From Achatina immaculata (Eukaryota; Mollusca; Gastropoda; Stylommatophora; Achatinidae): a stretch of 64,000 bases of DNA. The DNA is taken from positions 28,388,927 to 28,452,926 of the forward strand of contig CM019713.1 of NCBI GenBank assembly GCA_009760885.1. Direction: 5' to 3'. This document shows positions 21,400 through 32,610 of the stretch, in pieces (the first letter of the stretch is position 1; every line of letters begins with the position of its first letter). A program made the translations under genes and the position numbers. Under the pieces are notes generated by a model. That model was not told the DNA's origin. It did no database searches and saw only the letters and a list, made by a program, of their open reading frames with translations.

Positions 21400-22590
21400 A
21401 TTCCTTGGCAGGCTGGACTTATTACTTGGCTGGCTGGACCTATTACTTGGCAGGCTGGACTTATTACTTGGCAGGTAGAAGTTATTACTGGGCAGGTTGG
21501 ACTTATTACTTGGCAGGCTGGACTTGTTACTTGGCAGGTAGAAATTATTACTTGGCAGGCTGGACGTATTACTTGGCAGGCAGAAATTATTACTTGGCAG
21601 GAAGAAATTATTATTGGCAGGAAGAAATTATTACTTGGCAGGCAGAAAATATTACTTAGCAGGCTGGACTTATTACTTGGCATTCAGAAATTATTACTTG
21701 GCAGGCTGGACCTATTATTTGGCAGGCAGAAATTATTATTTGGCAGGCTGGACGTATTACTTGGCAAGCAGAAATTATTACTTGGCAGTAGAAATTATTA
21801 CTTGGCAGGCTGGACTTATTACTTGGCAGGCTGGACGTATTATTTGGCAGGGTGGACTTATTACTTGGCAAGCTGGACTTATTACTTGGCATTCAGAAAT
21901 TATTACTTGGCATGCTGGACTTATTACCTGGCAGGGAGAAATTATTACTTGGCAGGCAGAAATTATTACTTGGCAGGCTGGACTTATTACATGGCAGGCT
22001 GGACTTACTACTTGGCAGGTAGAAATTATTACTTGGCAGGCTGGACTTATTACTTGGCAGGCTGGACTTATTACTTGGCTGGCTGGACCTATTACTTGGC
22101 AGGCTGGACTTATTACTTGGCAGGTAGAAGTTATTACTTGGCAGGGTGGACTTATTACTTGGCAGGCTGGACTTGTTACTTGTCAGGTAGAAATTATTAC
22201 TTGGCAGGCTGACTTATTACTTGGCAAGCAGAAATTATTACTTGGCAGGTAGAAATTATTACTTAGCAGGCTGGACTTATTACTTGACAGGCTGGAATTA
22301 TTACTTGGCAGGTAGAAATTATTACTTAGCAGGCTGGACTTATTACTTGACAGGCTGGACGTATTATTTGGCAGGCTGGACTTATTACTTGGCAAGCTGG
22401 ACTTATTATTTGGCATTCAGAAATTATTACTTGGCATTCAGAAATTATTACTTGGCAGGGAGAAATTATTACTTGGCAGGCAGAAATTATTACTTGGCAG
22501 GCTGTACTTATTACATGGCAGGCTGGACTTACAACGTGGCAGGCAGAAATTATTACTTGACAGGCTTGACTTATTACTTGGTAAGCTGGA
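21400..22590. repeat. 21-bp minisatellite, about 55 units
   Basis: Units of TTATTACTTGGCAGGCTGGA plus C, mixed with an AGAAA-type variant (GGCAGGTAGAAATTATTACTT). The 21-base period keeps frames open on both strands. It lies in intron 2 of the TNFR-like gene and is not taken as coding, since no splice site or start supports it. Confidence 0.95.
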
Positions 22591-22639
22591 GAAGACTAGC
22601 TCATCAGTTTTTCAGGAACGTAAAATTGTCTCGAGTATA

Positions 22640-23434
22640 ATTCAGAAAGAAACTCCGCACCCATGGACTGCCCCACCCCCCTTTCTTCTCTCCGACTGAC
22701 CCCACCACCCCCCACTCTTCTCTCTGACTGATCCCCCACTCTTCCTTCTGACTGACCCCCACACACTTCTCCCTGATTGACCCCCACACACTTCTCTCTG
22801 ACTGACCCCCACACACTTCTCTCTGACTGACCCCCACACACTTCTCTCTGACTGACCCCCATACACTTCTCTCTGACTGACCCCCACACACTTCTCTCTG
22901 ACTGACCCCCACTCACTTCTCTCTGACTGACTCCCTTACTTTTCTCTGACTGACCCCCACACCCTACTCTCTGACTGACTCCCCTACTTTTCTCTGACTG
23001 ACCCCCCCCCACTCTACTCTATGACTGACCCCCACACCATTCTCTCTGACCGACTCCCCTAATTTTATCTGACTGACCCCCCCCCCCACTCTTATCTCTG
23101 ACTAGCCCCCACACCCTTCTCTCTGACTGACACCCAAAATCTTCTCTCTGACTGACCCCCTATTTTTCTCTGACTGATCCCTCTACTTCTCTCTGACTAC
23201 AGTCCCCACTCTTCTCTCTGACTGCCCCCCTCCCCACATACAATTCTCTCTGACTGATCCTTCTACTTCTCTCTGACTGACCCCCCACTCTTCTCTCTTA
23301 TTGATTCCCACACTATTCTCTCTGACTGACTCGTCTGCTTCTCTCTGACTGACCCCCCTACTCTTATCTCTGAATGACCACCACACTCTTCTCTCTGACT
23401 GAACACCCGCCCATTTCTCTCTGATTGACCCCCT

Positions 23435-23473
<39 letters not shown>

Positions 23474-25380
23474 CTCCCCACTCTTCTCTCACATCGACGG
23501 ACTGACCTTAAGCTCAACCTGACTCTTCTCTCTGGTTAACCCCCACACTTTTCTCTCTGACTCCGACACTTTTCTCTCTGACTGACCCTCACACTTTTCT
23601 CTCTGACTGACCCTCACACTCTTCTCTCTAACTGATCCCCTCCCCACTTTTCTCTTAATGACCCCACCCCATTTTTCTCTCTGACTGACCCTCACGCTTT
23701 TCTCTCTGACTGACCCTCACACTTTTCGCTTTGACTGACCCTCACACTTTTCTCTCTGACTGACCCTCACACTTTTCTCTCTGACTGACCCTCACACTTT
23801 TCTCTCTGACTGACCCTCACACTTTTCTCTCTGACTAACCCTCACACTCTTCTCTCTGATTGACCCCTTACTTCTCTCTTAATGACCCCCCCCCACTTTT
23901 CTCTGTGACTGACGCTCACACTCTTCTCTCTGACTGACCCTCACACTCTTCTCTCTGACTGATCCTCACACTCTTCTCTCTGACTGACCCTCACACTTTT
24001 CTCTCTGACTGACCCTCACACTTTTCTCTCTGACTGACCCTCACACTTTTCTCTCTGACTAACCCTCACACTCTTCTCTCTGATTGACCCCTTACTTCTC
24101 TCTTAATGACCCCCCCCCACTTTTCTCTGTGACTGACGCTCACACTCTTCTCTCTGACTGACCCTCACACTCTTCTCTCTGACTGATCCTCACACTCTTC
24201 TCTCTGACTGACCCCCCACTTCTTTCTGACTGACTCACCAACTTCTCTCTGATTGACCCCCACACATTTCTCTGTGACTGACCCCCACCCACCTTTCTTT
24301 GAGTGACCTCCCACTCTTCTCTCTGATTGACCCCTACACTCTTCTCTCTGACTGTCCGCACCCTCCACTCTTCTCTCTGACTGACCCCTCCCCCACTCTT
24401 CTCTCTGACTGACCCCCCACTCTTCTCTCTGACTGACCCCCCACTCTTCTCTCTGACTGATCCCCCCCCACTCTTCTATCTGACTTACCCCCACTCTTCT
24501 CTCTAACTGACCCCCTCCCACTCTTCTCTCTGTCTGACCTTCCCATTCTTCTTTCTGTCTGATCTTCCCACTCTTCTTTCTGTCTGACCTTCCCACTCTT
24601 CTCTCTGTCTGACCTTCCCACTCTTCTCTCTGACTGACCTTCCCACTCTTCTCTCTGTCTGACCTTCCCACTCTTCTCTCTGTCTGACCTTCCCACTCTT
24701 CTCTCTGTCTGACCTTCCCACTCTTCTCACTGTCTGACGTTCCCACTCTTCTCTTACATCAACAAACTGACTTCAAGCCTTCCCCCCCCCCCAACCCTTC
24801 GCTCTAATTGACGGACTAACCTCCCCCTCCCCAAACTCTTCTCTCTTACTGACAGACCGACCCATCCCCCATCTATTCTCTCTTAGTTGCAGACTGACCC
24901 CCTCCCCTAACTCTTCTCTCTTACTGACACCCTGACCCCCTCCCCCAACTTTTCTCTCTTACTGACACCCTGACCCCCTCCCCCAACTTTTCTCTCTTAC
25001 TGACACCCTGACCCCCTCCCCCAACTTTTCTCTCTTACTGACACCCTGACCCCCTCCCCCAACTCTTCTCTCTTATTGACAAACAGACCCCCTCCCCCAA
25101 CTTTTCTCTGACAGACTGACCCCCTCCCCCAGCTCTTCTCTCTGACAGACTGACCCCTCCCCCAACTCTTCTCTCTAACTGACAGACTGACCCCTCCCCC
25201 AATTCTTCTCTCTAACTGACAGACTGACCCCCTCCCCCAACCCTTCTCTCTTAATGACAGACTGACCCCTCCCCCAACTCTTCTCTCTTACTGACATACT
25301 GACCCCTCCCCCAACTCTTCTCTCTTACTGACATACTGGCCCCTCCCCCAACTCTTCTATCTTACTTGCAGACTGACCCT
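22640..25380. repeat. 2.7-kb degenerate satellite, about 24-27-bp units
   Basis: Units of CTTCTCTCTGACTGACCCCC with variable CACACA, CACTC or TTCC spacers. Blocks differ regionally: CACACA spacers at 22750-22930, CTCACACTTTT at 23560-24180, GTCTGACCTTCCCACT at 24520-24740, and TTACTGACACCCTGACCCCC at 24900-25330. A 240-270-bp segment (about 23760-23930 and 24000-24170) is itself duplicated. It fills most of intron 2. Confidence 0.95.
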
Positions 25381-25799
25381 TCTCTAGTCTGATTATCCAC
25401 CATTTTGTTTATCTGTTCAGCCTTCACCTTGCATCAAAGCCCCATAGAGGTTTTCTTCCGGTCACACAAGAAGCGCTTGCGGTTATAACAATTTCCGTTG
25501 AGATTTTCTAATAATCTCCGGTTTAGCTCAAGATTACCAACACTTCCTGGTTTCATCCTTTATGCTGGTACCATTTTTAATGTCTATGTAACATTTGCTT
25601 TGTGTGAACAGAGTGGGCTTATGATCTATGCCCACATAACATTTGATCAATACACACGTAACAGCTGACCTTTGAGCAGTTGATCTATGTCCGTGTAACA
25701 GCAGGTGTATGTTGTAGCTTCAGGCAGAAAACCTCCGACCTAGCTTTTGAGACTGAGCATGAAATTCTAGCATGACCAAAGATCTGAACTTGAATAGAA

Positions 25800-25895
25800 C
25801 AAAGGATGAATGAATGAATGAATGGTCTTTGTTTACAACGAGTGAAGAACTGAGCACGTGGGCCAGTCTCACATCCTGCCCTTCATCACTTCATC
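25800..25895 (-). mobile_element. LINE-D 3' scrap
   Basis: (GAAT)n at 25807-25830 is followed by sequence matching the LINE-D end (TGAAGAACTGAGCACGTGGG, CATCCTGCCCTTCATC as written). It is the tail and about 80 bases of a minus-strand copy. Confidence 0.6.
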
Positions 25896-25990
25896 TTACA
25901 TGGAACAATTAAAATTTGTATGATCTAAATCTGAGTAAAATAGAACATACTGTAGAACGATTTCAGAAATAAGAATATGTATAAAAATAT

Positions 25991-26328
25991 AGTATTAGAA
26001 GAATGTTGCGAATCCCCTGGACAGCAAAAATAACTAATGAAGAATGTAGGAGAAGAGCTGGAGAGACAAAAAACCTTGTCAAAAAGATAAGAGAGAGACA
26101 ATGTACTTTCATAGGACATGCAATGAGAAGAGGGGGCATTGGAAATATTATAACAACAGGAAAAATAGAAGGAAGAAGATCAAGAGGAAGACCAAGAGAA
26201 ATGATACTGGACAGTCTGACGGGATGGTGTGAGAGGAGATCACCAACTGAGCTGATGGCCTGCATGAAGGATCGTGTACTCTGGAGAAGCATAATAGCCA
26301 ACGCCAGTCGGCACGGCACATGATGATG
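25991..26328 (+). mobile_element. LINE-B insertion with 10-bp target duplication
   Basis: Flanked by ATAAAAATAT at 25981-25990 and 26329-26338. The plus strand is open at 26003-26323 and encodes the LINE-B C-terminal 106 residues, LRIPWTAKITNEECRRRAGE to NASRHGT-stop. A short (ATG)n tail follows. The insertion sits only about 30 bases from TNFR-like exon 2, just inside intron 2. Confidence 0.9.
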
Positions 26329-26369
26329 ATAAAAATATGCATGATTTTGTTCGTACATACCATACTTAC

Positions 26370-26510
26370 CAGCATGGAATTCTCCAAGACGACAAGCGAT
26401 TCTTGTGTCACTGTATGAGGTACAGCTTCTTGTAATAACTTCACCAAAGCGAGGTAGTGTGCACTGAATGCATGATCTGCATGCTTGGTTTGATATGGGC
26501 ATGAAGGTGC
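26370..26510 (-). CDS. TNF-receptor-like protein, exon 2 (cysteine-rich module)
   Basis: 141-bp exon. The chosen 3' splice site is the AG at 26512-26511 after a pyrimidine-rich stretch (TTTCTATATTTATTGTCTGC), and the 5' splice site is CTG then GTAAGT at 26369-26364. It enters and leaves in phase 1. It encodes TFMPISNQACRSCIQC, TLPRFGEVITRSCTSY and SDTRIACRLGEFHA. The spacing C-x2-C-x2-C-x12-C-x9-C is the TNFR cysteine-rich pattern, and joined to exon 1 it gives a contiguous CPKGTFMPI, as in known receptors. The frame is also open upstream of the AG (through CLRKG), so a longer exon is possible. The shorter one is preferred because it alone matches the phase of exon 1 and the family spacing. 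Confidence 0.7.
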
Positions 26511-26812
26511 CTTTCCGCAGACAATAAATATAGAAATATTTCAGACTATCAATGCCAAATGCACTTGTCAATTCTTGTTTTATTCTGGTATTTACCAATA
26601 GAAGACAAATACATACATGAGACAGTAAAGATTTGAAGTTACAATACCGATCTGCTTTGCTAATATAGGATCTCATTGCTGCCGTAGAAGCAGTGCCGTC
26701 TTAATGCATGGGCCCAGGGGCTCCAAGTGCATGGGGCCCAAGCAGCCCATGGAAATATATGTATATGGATGTATATGGTGGGTGGTGCTGTGTGTTTACG
26801 CAGGGGGGTGGG

Positions 26813-26935
26813 CCTTCTTTTGTTATTACTTTGTCCAGGGGCCCTTCTTTTGTTATTACTTTGTCCAGGGGCCCTTCTTTTGTTATTACTTTGTCCAGGG
26901 GCCCTTCTTTTGTTATTACTTTGTCCAGGGGCCCC
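26813..26935. repeat. 30-bp minisatellite, 4 units
   Basis: Nearly identical units CAGGGGCCCTTCTTTTGTTA plus TTACTTTGTC in intron 1 of the TNFR-like gene. Confidence 0.95.
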
Positions 26936-27359
26936 TCGACATTGTTAAGACGGCCCTCTGTAGAAGGCAGCTTTGAAGAATATTGTTTTGTGGAGAACGC
27001 TGTCTCTCATTGCTGATTATGCAAATGTTTGATTGGCATCATCGGCCTCAAGAACGCCACACAGCGTTTGTGCAGCAAGTCTAGGCTATTAGAGCCCGAG
27101 TTTTTCCTTCTCAAATTTGGCCTTCATTTTTCACTTAAAAATGAGTTGGAGTCACTGTAAAGAGTCTGGCTTTATGACGCATGATCTTTCACTAGTTTTT
27201 TTTGATGGACTGGAAACGCACGAACAGCTGCAATGAGATACACCCTAGGTCCTTGGGTCTAACGGACTTTATAACCCGTCAAAAATGTGCACAAATTAAA
27301 GAATAGCCTAAGATTAGTGCTAATAAAACCTATCAACACCATAAATATATAAATATTTA

Positions 27360-28190
27360 GGAAAGAGACCAGAGGGTGAAGCGACCCATAGCTGATATGC
27401 TAGTGTCAGGGTTAGCGAACCATAGCTGACCTAGATCCTGTCCCACCTCTCCATGGTACCCACAATTTTAGCCTGGCTAACAGGGCATGGATCGCCATAG
27501 TTCCCATGGTGGTGGAGTCTGCTGAAGAAGTATTGCACGCCCCCTGCTCTATAGCTGGTACTCAGGGACTGAAAAAAAAGTAGTCGCCATAACCCGCTCC
27601 CACGCTGATACGATGCTGTGCCTCAACATCTCTACAGCATCGGCTGCAAAGAACAACAGCTCGCAGTTACAGGGAGATTGCACAACCAACCAACCAACAA
27701 ACCAACCATCCAGGAAATGGAACAGATTAATGAGAGGAAAATCGTTGGCTTCGGAAGATTCCTTACGAACTGTCCCGCAAAACATATCTTCCCATGTCTG
27801 ACTACTCGCCGCCGTCCGCCGTAGGTCTTGGATGGACTTGAATCCCAAAGTTGTACTCTCTCTAGTGATGGTTCTACGTAGAGTCTCCCTTGGCCTGCCT
27901 TGCTTTCTTTTGCCCTTTGATGACCATGTGAGGGCTTGGCGAGGGAGTCTGGACTAGTTTATTCTGAGAAGGTAGCCGAGATAGGCCCATCGACGTCTTT
28001 TGATGTATCTTGATACGCAGACTTGGTTCGATTCCTGTCTTATTGACTCGTTCGATTTAAAGTCGGACCATCTGATGTTCAATAGTCTACGGAGACATTT
28101 GTTCTCAAATGTATCAAGTCTTTGATTGAGTAGACTGGTTGATTTCCAACTCTCACAACCGTATGTTAACACACAGTACGATCAGGACAT
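27360..28190 (-). mobile_element. LINE-F 3' part
   Basis: The minus strand encodes an RT C-terminus from about 28190: VLTYGCESW, RLDTFENKCLRRLLNIRWSD, then RRRWAYLGYLLR. After frame breaks it reads SIQDLRRTAASSQTWEDMF and CGTVRKESSEAND. Downstream lies a block (LLFFAADAVEMLRHSIVSAW) also found at 59.9 kb, then a non-coding end with ACCACCATGGGAACTATGGC and TAGCGAACCATAGCTGAC-type repeats. A (CAAC)n run at 27683-27708 interrupts it. Confidence 0.7.
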
Positions 28191-28634
28191 AGAGGTGTTA
28201 AAAGCGGATGAGACTTCGCAGCATACACTGAAAGAAAACTACTCAATATCATGGCCGGAGCATACCACAACAACTGCTCTAGCGCGAGGAAGAGGAATGA
28301 AGCTGTCACGAAAGCCTTGAGTTGGCTGATGACCCAGAAATCACAGCAAACTACAGTCACCACTGACTCTCAAAGTTTATTACGAAAGATAGAACGCTCT
28401 TTTCTTACAAGCAAGTGGTTGGACATAATATCCAAAAAGCAAATCCAAAACATCGCATGGTTATACTAGACCTGTTCAAAAGTTCAAAAGTTTTGGTCGG
28501 AAAAAATACAATAACCCACCCTGCCAAATCCTCTTCTAAGTATTCTCCTTGAGACTGCACACACTTCTCCCAGCCGTCCCGCTCCCAGCCGTCCCACGAT
28601 TATTGGAAGCATTTCATGAAAGCGTATTCCACAG

Positions 28635-28672
<38 letters not shown>

Positions 28673-28673
<1 letters not shown>

Positions 28674-28908
28674 GTGTCTGAGTGACGAAGTGGTTACTGC
28701 GCTGGTCTCTCTTGGCGAAAGTCAGTGGTTCGAATCCGGCCGGAGGCATCCCAGTCACCCAGCTGTAGAAATGGGTACCCGACTTCTTCTGGAGTTGGGG
28801 AAGGAAAGACAGCCAGGTGTGATACTGACCATATCGCCTTCTAGTGTGGTCAAAGAAAATATGGGCACTAACACCATATCCCTATGTGCCTATAAGGTAT
28901 GACAGGAT

Positions 28909-28912
<4 letters not shown>
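28673..28912 (+). mobile_element. Complete tRNA-derived SINE inside an (AT)n run
   Basis: It starts GGGTGTCTGAGTGACGAAGT. A-box-like CTGAGTGACGAAGTGG and the exact B box GGTTCGAATCC (about 28733) are spaced as in a long-variable-arm (Ser/Leu-type) tRNA. The 7-bp acceptor stem (GGTGTCT with AGGCATC) still pairs with two G-U pairs, but the T stem does not. The body runs to the shared tail GTCAAAGAAAATATGGGCAC and ends at GGATTACCTT. It is flanked by (TA)n on both sides (about 28640-28672 and 28913-28944), the presumed target. Confidence 0.85.
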
Positions 28913-28945
<33 letters not shown>

Positions 28946-28946
<1 letters not shown>

Positions 28947-29712
28947 CATACATCAGCGACAATGTGAATTCGATGCAAGAAAAAACAGATACCCTGTCTT
29001 TACTGGCCAGCAAAATAGGACTTGAAATTAACAACGAAAAAAAAAACAAAAATAGTGAAACTTCCCACTAATAAAGAAGGAAAAATATATACCTAGAAGG
29101 AACAGCTGTTGAAGAAGTAAACCAATTTGCATACCTCGGCAGCTACAGTGATCAGGATGGTGACACCAGAAAGGAAGTTAGAGTTAGAATTGCATAAGCA
29201 GCATTGACCTTCAAGAATCTTGAGAACAGATGGCATTCGAATGTTATAAGCACAAAAACCAAGGTAATATCCACCCTCATTTATGCATGCAAAAGCAGGA
29301 AAACAGGTAAAGAAGTGGACAAGAAATTAGACTCTTTTGAAAACAAACGCCTACGGAAAATACTCGGTATAAAGTGGAACGAATTCAAGAACAAAGCAGA
29401 GATAAGACAGATGATCAAACAACAACCAGTCTCATGGGTGATCAGAAAAAAATATGGACATATGTCGATCATGTGATGAGAAGAAACAATCAGAGAATCC
29501 CAAAACAATCTATCAAGTTGAACACAACATGCCGAAGAAAAAGAGGTAGACCACATGAAACTCTAATGAGGATATTGTTAAGAGAAGTCAATTTAGTAGG
29601 CGTAACATCCCTTGATGACGTTGAAAAGTTCGCCAAAAACAGGAAAACTTGATGACCTATCATGCGAGCCCCATGTGATGTTTAACGGCACGGGAAGGAT
29701 GTAAGATGTAAG
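28946..29712 (+). pseudogene. LINE-A RT C-terminal half
   Basis: The most complete LINE-A 3' half: ISDNVNSMQEKTDTLSLLAS, then EEVNQFAYLGSYSDQDGDTR after a break, then RWHSNVISTKTK...STLIYACKS, KKLDSFENKRLRKILGIKWN, EFKNKAEIRQMIKQQPVSWV, and the GRPHETLMRILLREVN tail ending in TTTAACGGCACGGGAAGGAT. Frameshifts and stops occur near 29050, 29193 and 29480. It lies in intron 1 of the TNFR-like gene. Confidence 0.85.
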
Positions 29713-29963
29713 AAACAGCTAGTAATGAGCTATCTCAGAGAGTACAAATAAACAGATTACTGACATATGGCTTCAATGTTCAGCGTGCAGTCAACTATTC
29801 ATCACATGAAATATTCGGCGCTCACGCTCGTCCACTTCCCTAACCTGTAAACTAACAACACACACACCCTTCGCGCCCCCATCTCATGACAGTCTTTAAC
29901 AGTCACAACCCAGAAGCTTGATTATACTGTCAATTTAAGAATACAACATGACAGAACACTAAC

Positions 29964-30107
29964 CTTTAGGGCATGTCAGACATACTCCTTCATAGCCAAG
30001 ATATTGACCCACAGCACAGGGACCTGCTTGGCACATGAACAAACTGCAGGCATCCAAGGGAAAGACAGCTACCCAGATAAATAGCCTCAGGTTCATGGTT
30101 GTGGTTT
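29964..30107 (-). CDS. TNF-receptor-like protein, exon 1 (signal peptide and first cysteines)
   Basis: The start codon is at 30096-30094. A 3' splice site (TTTTCTGTGTGCAG, AG at 30109-30108) precedes it by 11 bases, so a non-coding exon lies further upstream and was not found. The 5' splice site is AAAG then GTTAGT (GT at 29963-29962), leaving phase 1. It encodes MNLRLFIWVAVFPLDACSL, a likely secretory signal, then MCQAGPCAVGQYLGYEGVC and LTCPK. The C-x4-C-x11-C-x2-C arrangement with GQYL is the opening of a TNFR cysteine-rich repeat. The intron to exon 2 is about 3.45 kb. Confidence 0.75.
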
Positions 30108-30252
30108 CTGCACACAGAAAACTGGTTACATGATTTGAAATGTTTTATTAATGAAGACAAGAGTGAGGAAAGTTGGGCAGAAATAAGAATGGCAGAAAGT
30201 AAGATAAGCACGTGTTTTAATACAAGTAGGAAATAGGACAGACTCAGTCAAT

Positions 30253-31145
30253 AAAGTGCCGTGCCGCGTGTTGTAGGCGATCATTTCTCTCCACAGTTCC
30301 CTGTCTTTAAACTTGATTATGAGATCCGCCGGTTTCTTTCTTCCTAGTCACACTGACTTCCAGTAACTTCTCTCTTTGTCTTCTTCTGTTTCTTCTTCCC
30401 TCAATTCTTCCAGCTGCCACAATGTGTTCCAATTTTCCTCTTCTCAGAAAGTATCCTACAAATCTCCCTTGTCTGCCTCTGATCTTTGCTGTAATTTGCC
30501 TTTTAACTCCAGCCTCAGTTAAGACTTCTTCGTTGGTTTTCTTAGCTGTCCGTGGTACCTTCAACATCCTTCTTATGAACTACATTTCCATGGCCTCCAT
30601 TTCTCGCTGTACTCTCTTATTCATAGACCGTGCTTCACATCCATAAAACAAAACTGGCTCCATGTAACATTTAAGTACTCGGAATCTTGTTTCCATTGAT
30701 ATGTTTCTGTTGCACAAGATGTTTCTCATTTTCTGGAATGCTGAACTGGCCTAAGCACGTCTGCTTTTTTTTTCATTGTATCATTTACCATCAGCTGTTA
30801 TTAATTGTTCCTAAGTACTTGAATCTATCAACTTGTTTCAGATTTGTGCCATCGATAGTAATGCTACATTTTGGTGGTATTCTTTTCTTTGAGATGACCA
30901 TCACTTCAGTCTTTTTTTTATTCAGGCTGAGACCTTTACTTTTACTTTCACGAACCACGACGTCCAGAAGAACCTGTAGCTACCTTTTCACTTTTAGCAA
31001 TCAGAACCGTGTCGTCTGCATATCTTCAGTTGTTAAGTTTGTACCCGCCAATTGATATTCCTGGTAAGCTCTCTATATGTCTCATTATGTTTTCACTGTA
31101 ACAAAGAGAAGAGATCAGGAGATGGAACACATCCTTGTCTCACTC
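30253..31145 (-). pseudogene. LINE-B-related RT fragment, older
   Basis: The minus strand from 31145 shows LGVRQGCVPSPDLF, the active-site box YADDTVLIA (codons at 31022-31011), then FQKMRNILCNRNISMETRFR, VLKCYMEPVLFYGCEA and FIRRMLKVPRTAKKTNEEV, then GRIEGRRNRRRQREKLLEV. It is clearly related to LINE-B but much more diverged, with many stops, and it lacks the (ATG)n tail. It is a separate subfamily or an old copy. Confidence 0.8.
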
Positions 31146-31423
31146 CCAATTTTATTTTAATTGGGAGGGCAGACTACTTGTATTAAACTTAAATCTGTTT
31201 TCAACACCAGAAGCATACAAATAAATAAAGTCACGGACTGGTCATAATAGAGGTGCGCAATTCTGAGTATAAACGGTACCGACTGATCCAGTGTATAAAG
31301 GAGATGCGAGAGAATTTTAATCGGTCGGGATTTGTATGTTGAGCACATAGGAAGATGCCAACGGATCGGAAGAGATCATGTTCTCATTTGAAGCATAAAT
31401 GAGCATGTTATTCGTCGACGGAT

Positions 31424-31536
31424 ATAATATATATATATATATATATATATAGATTGGGTTACTTATGGTTTATGTTCGGTGATGTGGACGCATACCAGCT
31501 GTGCTGTCGATTCCTCCGATTCATGTCGACACACTC

Positions 31537-31578
<42 letters not shown>

Positions 31579-31597
31579 GAAGAATAATACATGAATA

Positions 31598-31646
<49 letters not shown>
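31424..31646. repeat. Three (TA)n runs
   Basis: TA dinucleotide runs at about 31424-31451, 31541-31571 and 31601-31646, separated by unique sequence. Confidence 0.9.
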
Positions 31647-31649
<3 letters not shown>

Positions 31650-31984
31650 TATGCAGGGTTTTGATATTTGTTAATACATATTTTGATGGTTATTATGTGC
31701 ACATAAATTTTAGTTATCATTGAATTTATGTATAAGCATTTTTGTAATACAGTTCTTGCCAGTTAGTTCCTTTGATTACAATCAGACATTAAATCATTAA
31801 GGATGGTAGTTGGAGATTATGTATGGGACGACTGTGTTGTAATCATGTTAACCCCATAACACGCAAAGGTGTTAATTTGATTTCAGTTATTCCATTGTTT
31901 GTATTTTTTATGAAGGAACCAAATAATGTTGAAAGAAATGGATACAAGGTCGTTTGTGCTGTTAATAATATAAACTGATGATTT

Positions 31985-32255
31985 TTTTAATGAAAAGATC
32001 GTCGAGGAACGAGAGTGGCAGTTTTTGAAGGACAGACTGGCTTAACTAACGTACACATAGCTAGGGATTGGGAGGCTATCAGAAATATAAAAAAGGAACC
32101 GGTGTCACCTGGTAGATGGGACGACATCGAAACCATAAGCCTTAATATTGTATCACTGTACGCGAAAAACAAAATAAAACAAAGCCTTTATCGGGAACAG
32201 AAAGCAGGAAAGAATCATGCACTTAATGGAACTCCAAACCTACCTTATTCTTAGT
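31985..32255 (+). other. Unassigned open frame, about 90 codons
   Basis: The plus frame is open from about 31997 to 32254 and includes VAVFEGQTGLTNVHIARDWE and SPGRWDDIETISLNIVSLYA. Composition is protein-like, not low complexity. There is no ATG near its start, no clear flanking splice sites and no family I recognise. It could be an exon fragment or an old transposon piece. Confidence 0.25.
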
Positions 32256-32394
32256 ATAACATGTTCCAGTTTTATTCACTGACCAAAGCTACCAACCTGT
32301 ACAGATAACAATGTCAAACAATACATATAATATAAACAGCTTTATAAAAATTATTTTTACATAATAAAAAATGTTCCATTAACATGAACCAAAC

Positions 32395-32610
32395 TGTTAT
32401 TGACAGTTAACTAATTAACGATATAATTGGTAGTAACAAAAGGTTCATACTGTTAACTAATTAACTATCTAATTCTGGTAATAACAAAAGGTTCATACTG
32501 TTAACTAATTAACTATCTAATTCTGGTAGTAACATATGGTTCGTAAGTTAACTAATTAACTATCTAATTCTGGCAGCAACAAAAGGTTAAAACAGTTAAC
32601 TAATTAACTA
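32395..32610. repeat. 48-bp minisatellite, left part
   Basis: About four and a half units around GTTAACTAATTAACTATCTA and AACAAAAGGTTCATACTGTT. A further unit (ATTAACGATTTAATTCCGGT, AACTAAAAGGTTCATAAA) lies at 33979-34022, beyond the inserted element. Confidence 0.85.

Noticed and set aside
21379..22640. Frames of up to 277 codons (YYLAGWT repeats)
   Set aside because: The 21-bp period keeps several frames open on both strands. Not coding on present evidence.
22604..24746. Long Arg/Glu/Ser/Gly frames (SQREVCGGQSER type) on the minus strand
   Set aside because: They are translations of a pyrimidine-rich satellite inside an intron. Several overlapping frames are open at once and none has a start or splice context.
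26511..26590. Longer version of TNFR-like exon 2 including CLRKG and upstream residues
   Set aside because: The frame is open, but alternative AGs either break phase with exon 1 or lack a pyrimidine tract, and the extra residues spoil family cysteine spacing. Not excluded without transcripts.
25963..26676. A 237-codon minus-strand protein across exon 2
   Set aside because: It fuses the genuine TNFR-like exon 2 with the antisense of a LINE-B insertion. The exon ends at a GTAAGT donor at 26369, before the LINE.
28674..28751. Functional tRNA gene
   Set aside because: A and B boxes and the acceptor stem are there, but the T stem does not pair and a SINE body with shared tail follows.
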